This document shows, in pieces, positions 1 through 5,216 of a DNA stretch of 6,738 bases. Origin of the DNA: Clostridiaceae bacterium UBA4839 (GTDB lineage: Bacteria > Bacillota > Clostridia > Clostridiales > Caloramatoraceae). The notes under the pieces are model-generated. The model was not told the origin of the DNA. It worked only from the letters and a program-made list of their open reading frames with translations, and searched no databases. The translations under genes and the position numbers were made by a program. Every line of letters begins with the position of its first letter. The stretch's first letter is position 1. Where the stretch lies: NCBI GenBank assembly GCA_002400085.1, contig DHEX01000118.1:2969-9706 (forward strand), read 5' to 3'.

Positions 1-446
1 GCTGCAATAGTTGATTTCTTTGCTTTTGGATGCGGTGAAAAAATAACACCGTTTCTTGTTTTAAGTGCTAAAAGTGACTTAAATATTGCTGTAGATGTCG
101 GGTTTGTCATTGGAACTATGGCTGCAATAACTCCCTTTGGCTCTGCAATTTTTTCTATTCCAGAAGCTTCATCTCTTTCTATCACACCGCAGGTTTTTTC
201 ATCTTTATATTTATTGTATACATATTCCGAGGCAAAATGGTTCTTTATAACCTTATCTTCTACAATCCCCATCCCTGTTTCTTCAACTGCTATCTGAGCA
301 AGCTTGATTCTTGAATTATTTGCTGCCATAGCTGCCTGCCTGAATATTTCATCTACCTGTTCCTGACTATATGTAGCAAATATTTTTTGTGCCTTTCTTA
401 CCTCTTTCATCTTTAACTTTAATTCTTCAGCATTAGTAACTGACAT
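1..446 (-). CDS. adhE: Bifunctional acetaldehyde-CoA/alcohol dehydrogenase AdhE, N-terminal fragment (cut by window edge)
   Basis: Reading leftward from the ATG at 446, an open frame of 148 complete codons runs off the window edge without a stop. The translation closely resembles the N-terminus of AdhE: MSVTNAEEL at the start, GMGIVEDKVIKNHFASEY at about residues 58-75, then DEKTCGV (82-88), the NAD-binding segment EPKGVIAAIVPMTNPTSTA (102-120), and KTRNGVIFSPHPKAK (129-143). This is the CoA-acylating aldehyde dehydrogenase half, which interconverts acetyl-CoA and acetaldehyde. The catalytic Cys and the C-terminal iron-dependent alcohol dehydrogenase domain would lie beyond the left edge. The cytosolic enzyme makes or consumes ethanol to balance NADH in fermentation. 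The start is supported by GAGGTG at 460-455, 8 bases upstream. A stand-alone acylating aldehyde dehydrogenase (about 470 aa) cannot be strictly excluded, but the N-terminal sequence is AdhE-like. Confidence 0.93.
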   Translation of the reverse strand, partial: MSVTNAEELKLKMKEVRKAQKIFATYSQEQVDEIFRQAAMAANNSRIKLAQIAVEETGMGIVEDKVIKNHFASEYVYNKYKDEKTCGVIERDEASGIEKIAEPKGVIAAIVPMTNPTSTAIFKSLLALKTRNGVIFSPHPKAKKSTIA

Positions 447-496
447 TTTTTTAACACCTCTTTCTTTATATTTAAGCATTTATATCTTAATATTCA

Positions 497-539
497 TTGT
501 TTACTGTTTAATTATATAACGGTTTTACAAAAAAATCTA
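497..539 (-). promoter_or_regulatory. Candidate adhE promoter, overlapped by a weak Rex-like site
   Basis: On the minus strand a perfect -10 hexamer TATAAT lies at 516-511. A poor -35 (TAGATT, 539-534) sits 17 bases upstream. Transcription would start near 504, giving a leader of about 58 bases before the adhE ATG. A second, weaker match to the Rex operator (TTGTTTA-4-TTAATTA, 497-514, 11 of 14 consensus positions) covers the -10. The DNA is very AT-rich, so both assignments are tentative. Confidence 0.35.
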
Positions 540-545
540 CACTTT

Positions 546-563
546 TCGTTAAATTTTTATCAA
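546..563. promoter_or_regulatory. Candidate Rex (NADH-sensing repressor) operator upstream of adhE
   Basis: TCGTTAA-ATTT-TTATCAA matches 12 of the 14 fixed positions of the Rex consensus TTGTTAA-N4-TTAACAA, with the correct 4-base spacer. It lies 99 bases upstream of the adhE start, just upstream of the proposed -35. Rex control of adhE-type genes by the NADH/NAD ratio is established in several clostridia. The assignment here is by motif only, and chance matches are fairly common in such AT-rich DNA. Confidence 0.4.
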
Positions 564-779
564 TAATTTTATTATTTTATTTTTTGCAAAAATATAATGA
601 GGTCCTAAAAGTTAAAATACCCATTAAATTATTAAATATACGTTTGCCATATTGGTAAGTTTAAGCTTCTATAGCCAATTTGTGCTAAAAGAGTGTTATT
701 TATTTATCATGGTTATCATTGATATTAACTATATATGTACAGCCAGGTATTGATAATATTTTAACATTAATATAAAAAG

Positions 780-926
780 GTAGGGATCGGTCTTGACCGT
801 TCCGCCCTCCCAAATTCAGATCGCCCTGCAAATGCCATGAAATGAAATTGTTACTGGGTGTTGGCACCGTTCCCCTCTCCTAGATTCTGCTCGTCCATCA
901 ACGGAACGGTCAAGACCGTTCCCTAC
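780..926. mobile_element. 147-bp MITE/REP-like element with 24-bp terminal inverted repeats
   Basis: The element begins GTAGGGATCGG (780) and ends CGTTCCCTAC (926). The terminal 24 bases are inverted copies with one mismatch (23/24). Each end is itself a palindrome: on the right, GGAACGGTC-AA-GACCGTTCC (903-922, perfect 9-bp arms); on the left, the same with one mismatch (784-803). Inside are two imperfect 35-bp direct repeats, 796-830 and 866-900, with 26/35 identity and both beginning ACCGTTCC. The element is visibly more GC-rich than its surroundings and has no ORF. No clear target-site duplication is visible at the flanks. It could be a non-autonomous transposable element or a bacterial interspersed palindromic repeat. 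Copy number elsewhere in the genome cannot be judged from this window. Confidence 0.6.
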
Positions 927-950
927 AGCTATATTTTTTACCTTAGGGCA

Positions 951-998
951 TCAAAGTAAATGAGGGCTATTTTATAACAGCCCCGACATTCACTTTGA
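951..998 (-). terminator. Long two-tier hairpin at the 3' end of the glycosyltransferase gene (atypical terminator)
   Basis: This sits 5 bases after the glycosyltransferase stop. An outer 12-bp stem (951-962 with 987-998) encloses an inner 8-bp stem (964-971 with 976-983) around a 4-base loop. Read as minus-strand RNA, both stems pair fully, each with one G-U wobble. Read as plus-strand RNA, the same positions are A-C mismatches. The structure therefore favours the strand on which the glycosyltransferase is transcribed. There is no U-run directly after the stem on the minus strand (TGCCCTAAGG follows), so it is not a textbook intrinsic terminator. It may act in 3'-end processing or mRNA stability. 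Confidence 0.5.
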
Positions 999-1003
999 AA
1001 TAT

Positions 1004-2155
1004 TTACGTTGAAATTATTTTCCTCTCCCTTACTTCACATTCTTCTATAACTTCTTCATAACTTTCCATGAGCTTATCAAAAATTCTATCCCAGCTCTTA
1101 CCTTTTGCATGTCTCAATCCATTTTTAGCAAATGCTTTTCTTAAATCCTCGTTTAAAATTAACTTTTCTACTGCCTTATAAAAATCTTCTGTATCCTTTT
1201 CACCACATAAAAATCCATTATACCCATCTATCACATTTTCAAAAATTCCGCCTTTTTTACATGCCACGGTTGGAAGACCTGAGGCCATTGCTTCTAAAAT
1301 TACGTTGCCATAAGTTTCTGTTGATGATGGAAATAAAAATATGTCTGAAGAAGCATAAACTTTTGAAAGCTCTTCACCTTGTAAAAAGCCTGTAAAAGTA
1401 ACATTCTTAAAATCACTTTTGACTATATCCTTCTTCATTGGTCCATCCCCAACCATAACAAAATGAATCTTATCCTCATACTTTTCATTTAACATTTTTG
1501 CAGTATCAATGAATACATCCATGTCCTTTTCTGCCGCAAATCTTCCTACATATAAAATAGCAAGCTTATGATCAAAACCATTTCTTTCTCTGAAATTTAT
1601 ATCCCTATATTTTGGAGAAAATACATCTATATCAATACCATTATTCACCACCTCGAAATTGCCTATCCCATGATTTTCTAAAAGTTCATAACTCGACTGG
1701 GATGGGCAGTAATTTCTATCACATTTCCCATGAAACCATCTAAAGTATTTCCATGATAAATCCTCTATAAGCTTAAAATTATAATAATTAAGATACTGAC
1801 CAAAATTTGTATGATAATGAGAAACCAAAGGAATATTATATTCCTTTGCATATTTTATTCCGCAAAGTCCAATATTAATTGGAGTCATCACATGAATGAT
1901 ATCAGGTTTAAAATCCCCCATAGCTTTTACTATATATGGATATATTGGTACGGATAATCTGCATTCAGGGTATAATATAAATTTCATACTCTTACATCTT
2001 ATTATATTTGAATCCTCGCATTTTTCACCCACATTTGGTGCTAAGACCATATATTCAATGTCATTATCCTTAAAGTACTTGACCAATCTTTCCGTAGTTA
2101 GCGCGACTCCATTTATTTCTGGGGCATATGTGTCTGTAAATATAGCAACTTTCAT
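1004..2155 (-). CDS. GT4-family glycosyltransferase (MgtA/SQD2-like)
   Basis: This 383-residue protein has the two Rossmann domains of GT-B fold glycosyltransferases. The N-terminal acceptor-side domain (about 1-185) opens with MKVAIFTDTYAPEINGVA, including the glycine-containing loop, and carries HYHTNF at 113-118. The C-terminal domain (Glycos_transf_1 type, about 195-370) binds the nucleotide sugar. It shows GRFAAEKD (204-211), GDGP (236-239) and the retaining GT4 EX7E motif, with Glu280 and Glu288 in ETYGNVILE. There is no signal peptide or membrane helix, so it probably works at the cytoplasmic membrane face. Relatives include GDP-mannose-dependent mannosyltransferases and glycolipid glycosyltransferases such as SQD2. 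Donor and acceptor cannot be read from sequence. The start is supported by GAAAGGAAG at 2172-2164. It is divergent from the betaine genes, with no evident functional link. Confidence 0.9.
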   Translation of the reverse strand: MKVAIFTDTYAPEINGVALTTERLVKYFKDNDIEYMVLAPNVGEKCEDSNIIRCKSMKFILYPECRLSVPIYPYIVKAMGDFKPDIIHVMTPINIGLCGIKYAKEYNIPLVSHYHTNFGQYLNYYNFKLIEDLSWKYFRWFHGKCDRNYCPSQSSYELLENHGIGNFEVVNNGIDIDVFSPKYRDINFRERNGFDHKLAILYVGRFAAEKDMDVFIDTAKMLNEKYEDKIHFVMVGDGPMKKDIVKSDFKNVTFTGFLQGEELSKVYASSDIFLFPSSTETYGNVILEAMASGLPTVACKKGGIFENVIDGYNGFLCGEKDTEDFYKAVEKLILNEDLRKAFAKNGLRHAKGKSWDRIFDKLMESYEEVIEECEVRERKIIST

Positions 2156-2292
2156 ATATTAAACTTCCTTTCTAACTCTCATTGTTAATTCCTAGGTCTA
2201 CTATATAGACGTAAAATCCCCCTTATAAACTGCATTCTATTATAATAACTCTTTTATATATCATTTCCTATCTTTCTATATTTATTGTAATA

Positions 2293-2339
2293 AACATTTC
2301 TTAAGAATAAATTACAAAATCTTTAACATTTCATAAGAA
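2293..2339. repeat. Pair of 15-bp direct repeats upstream of grdI
   Basis: AACATTTCTTAAGAA (2293-2307) recurs as AACATTTCATAAGAA (2325-2339), 14 of 15 identical. The starts are 32 bp apart, close to three helical turns. The first copy contains the palindrome TTCTTAAGAA. The pair lies about 60-110 bp upstream of the proposed grdI promoter -35, a position that would suit an activator, but no regulator is identified. Confidence 0.4.
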
Positions 2340-2399
2340 AATAAATAATTAACACTCTTAAACAAAATAATACACCTAATTTAATAATTCTCCATATTC

Positions 2400-2427
2400 T
2401 TGGTCATAATAAAATAATCAATATAAA
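2400..2427 (+). promoter_or_regulatory. Candidate sigma-A promoter for grdI
   Basis: TTGGTC (2400-2405, 4/6 to TTGACA) and TATAAA (2422-2427, 5/6 to TATAAT) are separated by 16 bases. Transcription would start near 2434, leaving a short leader of roughly 37 bases that contains only the ribosome binding site. Other AT-rich hexamers nearby could also serve. Confidence 0.35.
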
Positions 2428-2470
2428 TTAATTCGTTTCATATTAATTTAAAAGGGAGGAGTGCTAAAAA

Positions 2471-3796
2471 ATGAAACTTGAAATTGGTAACTTTCATGTA
2501 AAGGATATCATTTTTGGAGGAAGTACATCTTTTTCTAATGGAATTTTAACAATCAACAAAAAAGAATGTTTAGACTTTGTAATGTCAGATGAACATATAA
2601 CAGAAGCTGAGCTTTATATTGTAAAGCCTGGGGATAAAGTAAGACTTTGTCCTGTAAAAGAAGCAATTGAACCAAGGGTTAAGTTAAATGGAGATCCTCT
2701 TTTCCCTGGTTATACTGGGGAACTTGTTCAAGCTGGAAATGGAAAATGCCACGCTCTAAAGGACTGCAGCCTTCTTGTTGTTGGAAAGCACTGGGGAGGA
2801 TTTCAGGATGGGCTTATTGATATGAGCGGTGAAGGTGCAAAATATACTTATTTTTCACAGCTTAAAAATATTGTTCTTGTTGCTGATACGGATGAAGATT
2901 TTGAAAAGCATGAGCAGCAGAAAAAAAATAAAGCACTTAGAATGGCAGGGCACAAGCTTGCTGAATTTATTGGCGGGTGCGTAAAGGATTTAAAGCCAGA
3001 AGATGTTGAAACTTACGAGCTTGAACCAGTTACAAAGAGAGATGAAAAGACTGCAAAACTTCCTTCTGTTGTTTATGTAATGCAGCCTCAATCTCAAATG
3101 GAGGAGATGGGATATAACGATCTTGTTTATGGATGGGATACAAATCATATGCTTCCTACTTTTATGCATCCAAATGAGGTACTTGATGGTGCAGTAATAT
3201 CTGGGAGCTTTATGCCCTGCTCTTCAAAATGGGCAACCTATGACTTTCAAAACTGCCCAACAATAAAAAGGCTTTATAAAGAGCATGGAAAAACATTAAA
3301 CTTCCTCGGGGTTATAATGTCAAATCTTAATGTTGCTCTTGAACAAAAGAATAGATCTGCTTTATTTGTAGCTCAAATTGCAAAATCTTTAGGCGCAGAT
3401 GGTGCAATTGTAGCAGAAGAAGGGTATGGAAACCCTGATGCTGACTTCGTAGGATGTATAGTGGCCCTTGAAGATGCAGGAGTCAAAACTGTTGGTGTAA
3501 CAAATGAATGTACAGGAAGGGACGGAAAATCACAACCTCTTGTTGCACTTGATGAGAAGCTTACTGCTATAGTCTCAACTGGAAACGTATCAGAGCTTAT
3601 AGAACTTCCGCCAATGGAAACAGTTTTAGGGGAACTTGAATCATTAGCAAGGGATGGTCTTTCAGGCGGATGGGCTAATGATGAAATATTAGGGCCATCA
3701 GTAAGATCCGATGACTCAATTATAATGGAAAACAATGCGATGTTCTGTGGTGACATGATTATTGGATGGTCACCTAAAACCATGAGGGAATTTTAA
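2471..3796 (+). CDS. grdI: Betaine (glycine/sarcosine-type) reductase protein B, alpha/beta proprotein
   Basis: This 441-residue protein belongs to the GrdE/GrdG/GrdI family. It begins MKLEIGNFHVKDIIFG, typical of the family, and its length fits. Family members are made as one chain, then cut before an internal Cys that becomes the pyruvoyl (carbonyl) group binding the amino group of the substrate. The best candidate here is Asn261-Cys262 in DFQNCPTIKR, giving fragments of 261 and 180 residues. Conserved family-like blocks follow, such as AKSLGADGAIVAEEGYGNPDAD (304-325) and GVTNECTGRDG (342-352). The complex reduces its substrate to acetyl phosphate plus an amine, which is trimethylamine for betaine. 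Ribosome binding site AAGGGAGGAG (2452-2461) precedes the ATG by 9 bases. grdH begins 24 bases after the stop. The betaine assignment rests on the BCCT gene downstream; glycine (GrdE) or sarcosine (GrdG) remains possible. Confidence 0.85.
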   Translation: MKLEIGNFHVKDIIFGGSTSFSNGILTINKKECLDFVMSDEHITEAELYIVKPGDKVRLCPVKEAIEPRVKLNGDPLFPGYTGELVQAGNGKCHALKDCSLLVVGKHWGGFQDGLIDMSGEGAKYTYFSQLKNIVLVADTDEDFEKHEQQKKNKALRMAGHKLAEFIGGCVKDLKPEDVETYELEPVTKRDEKTAKLPSVVYVMQPQSQMEEMGYNDLVYGWDTNHMLPTFMHPNEVLDGAVISGSFMPCSSKWATYDFQNCPTIKRLYKEHGKTLNFLGVIMSNLNVALEQKNRSALFVAQIAKSLGADGAIVAEEGYGNPDADFVGCIVALEDAGVKTVGVTNECTGRDGKSQPLVALDEKLTAIVSTGNVSELIELPPMETVLGELESLARDGLSGGWANDEILGPSVRSDDSIIMENNAMFCGDMIIGWSPKTMREF

Positions 3797-3820
3797 GAAG
3801 GAATTTTAGGAGGTGGTCTA

Positions 3821-5131
3821 ATGAAAAAGGCTATAATGTACGTAAACCAATTTTTTGGACAAATTGGCGGAGAGGATAAGGCAGATTTTAAACCAGTTAT
3901 AAAGTGCGGTCTTGTAGGGCCTGCAGTTGAGCTTCAAAAACATCTTGATGCAGAAGTTACGCATACTATTATCTGTGGTGATAACTTTATAGGTTCAAAT
4001 ACAGAAAAGGCTATGGAAATTATTATGGGATTTTTAAAGGATAAAGAATTTGACATATTCTTCGCAGGACCTGCTTTCCAAGCTGGAAGATATGGCGTTG
4101 CCTGCGGGCAAGTTTGCAAAGCTGTTAAGGAAAAGTTTAATATTCCTGTAATAACTTCAATGCATATTGAAAACCCTGGGGTTGAAATGTTTAAAAAGGA
4201 TATGTATATCTTTAAGGGCGGACACAGCGCTGCAAAGATGAAAGATGATGTAAAGGCAATGGCTGCATTTGGAAATAAGCTCTTAAAAGGAGAAGAAAAT
4301 TTAGGAGCAGATGAAGAAGGCTACTATGCCAGGGGAATAAGACATCAGGTTTGGAGAAAAGATGGCGTTATGGCCGCTGACAGAGCAGTTGAAATGACTA
4401 TTAAAAAGTTAAATGGGAAGCCTTACGAAACAGAACTTCCTATGCCAAAAATGGATAGGGTTCCAATTGCACCAGCTATAAAGGATTTGAGTAAAGCTGT
4501 TATCGCATTGGTAACAAGTGGGGGCATTGTTCCTATTGACAATCCTGATAGAATTCAGTCTGCTTCTGCAACAAGATGGGGCAGATATAATATTGAAGGA
4601 ATTGATGATTTAAAGGAGGGGGTATATAAAACAATACATGCAGGCTATGATCCTGCTGCTGCCGATGCTGATCCGGATGTTGTTGTTCCTCTTGATGTTA
4701 TGAGGGCTTATGAAAAAGAAGGAAAGATAGGAAGGCTTCACAATTACTTCTATTCAACAGTTGGAACAGGCACAACCCAAGGTGAAGCTGCAAGGATGGC
4801 AAATGAAATGATACCATACCTTAAAGAGGATGAAGTTGATGCAATTATACTCACATCCACTTGAGGAACCTGCACACGTTGCGGCGCAACGATGGTAAAA
4901 GAATTTGAAAGAGCAGGTTTTACAATAGTTCAAATGGCTAACCTTATTCCAGTTGCAAAAACTGTAGGTTCAAACAGAATAGTTCCTACAATTTCAATAC
5001 CATATCCACTTGGGGACCCTGCAACAACTAAAGAGGAGCAATGGAAGTTAAGATATTATAGGGTTGGGGTAGCACTTGATTCTCTCACAACTGATATTAA
5101 AGAACAAACTGTTTTTAAGGTTAAAATATGA
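3821..5131 (+). CDS. grdH: Betaine (glycine/sarcosine-type) reductase protein B, gamma subunit, selenoprotein with in-frame UGA at 4862-4864
   Basis: Translated through the UGA as selenocysteine, the protein has 436 residues, the normal length for GrdB/GrdF/GrdH. The N-terminus MKKAIMYVNQFFGQIGGEDKADF is typical of the family. Sec348 falls in LTSTUGTCTRCGA, the family's UxxCxxC motif (Sec348, Cys351, Cys354). The frame then continues for 82 more codons, with IVQMANLIPVAKTVGSNRIVPT, to a TGA stop at 5129-5131. With the pyruvoyl alpha subunit, this subunit cleaves the substrate C-N bond and hands a carboxymethyl group to the selenocysteine of GrdA. Stopping at 4864 would remove the active site; starting a new gene at 4892 lacks a ribosome binding site. 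The grdH start is preceded by AGGAGGTGG (3808-3816). Betaine specificity is inferred from the neighbouring transporter. Confidence 0.93.
4862..4919 (+). promoter_or_regulatory. SECIS-like element directing selenocysteine at UGA 4862-4864
   Basis: Twelve bases after the UGA is a perfect 6-bp stem, CGTTGC (4877-4882) with GCAACG (4886-4891), around a GGC loop. Bacterial SECIS hairpins lie within the coding sequence just downstream of the UGA and are bound by SelB, so the position fits. A second pairing, AACCTGC (4867-4873) with GCAGGTT (4913-4919), could enclose the hairpin, though this may be chance. The segment is GC-richer than the surrounding gene. The exact SelB contacts cannot be read from sequence. 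Confidence 0.7.
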
Positions 5132-5150
5132 TGTAATATTCATTAATTAT

Positions 5151-5189
5151 GCAGGGATTCCTTAATTTAAAGGCATCCTTGCAATCCCT
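5151..5189 (+). terminator. Hairpin between grdH and the BCCT gene (possible weak terminator or processing site)
   Basis: GCAGGGAT (5151-5158) pairs with ATCCTTGC (5175-5182), 8 bp with one G-U. It is extended, after a T/C mismatch, by CCTT with AAGG (5160-5163, 5170-5173) around a 6-base loop. A competing pairing, AGGGATT (5153-5159) with AATCCCT (5183-5189), uses the same left arm. The downstream TTTAAATTTT is only a weak U-tract. The structure may cause partial termination or stabilise the upstream reductase message, rather than end transcription fully. Confidence 0.45.
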
Positions 5190-5216
5190 TTAAATTTTAA
5201 ATTAGGAGGGCAACAT

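Larger units (their letters stand above)
447..1003. other. 557-bp intergenic region between glycosyltransferase and adhE
   Basis: No convincing gene lies here. From right to left it holds the 3' hairpin of the glycosyltransferase, the 147-bp inverted-repeat element, an AT-rich stretch at about 564-779 in which I see no feature, and then the candidate Rex site, promoter and ribosome binding site of adhE. Both flanking genes are on the minus strand. The length and the hairpin argue that adhE is transcribed separately from the glycosyltransferase. Confidence 0.7.
2156..2470. other. 315-bp divergent intergenic region between the glycosyltransferase and grdI
   Basis: Very AT-rich and without a gene. 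It must carry promoters for both directions. For the leftward gene a TATAAT is seen on the minus strand at 2244-2239, with no good -35. A short inverted repeat, GTCTA-5-TAGAC, lies at 2197-2211 between that hexamer and the glycosyltransferase start. Two near-identical 15-base direct repeats lie at 2293-2307 and 2325-2339. The rightward promoter candidate is given separately. I see no sigma-54 (GG-N10-GC type) site and no convincing riboswitch. Confidence 0.6.

Noticed and set aside
780..926. A CRISPR array or tRNA/rRNA fragment in the GC-rich repeat
   Set aside because: The repeats are too few, diverged and inverted, with no regular spacers. No tRNA-like cloverleaf or rRNA motif is seen.
2156..2470. 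A glycine riboswitch or sigma-54 promoter ahead of the reductase genes
   Set aside because: The region is almost entirely A and T and lacks the GC-containing conserved cores of glycine riboswitches. No GG-N10-GC pair of -24/-12 elements was found.
3373..3783. A minus-strand ORF of 136 codons opposite grdI
   Set aside because: It is antisense to a clearly coding gene, its product resembles no family I recognise, and it follows the codon pattern of the real gene as a shadow. The same applies to ORFs opposite or overlapping the glycosyltransferase, grdH and BCCT genes.
4862..4864. A nonsense mutation or pseudogene in grdH
   Set aside because: The UGA lies exactly at the family's selenocysteine position, followed by a SECIS-like hairpin, and the rest of the frame is intact.
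4892..5131. A separate 79-residue gene starting at the ATG at 4892
   Set aside because: It has no ribosome binding site and is in frame with the preceding ORF across a UGA in a selenocysteine motif. It is the C-terminus of grdH.
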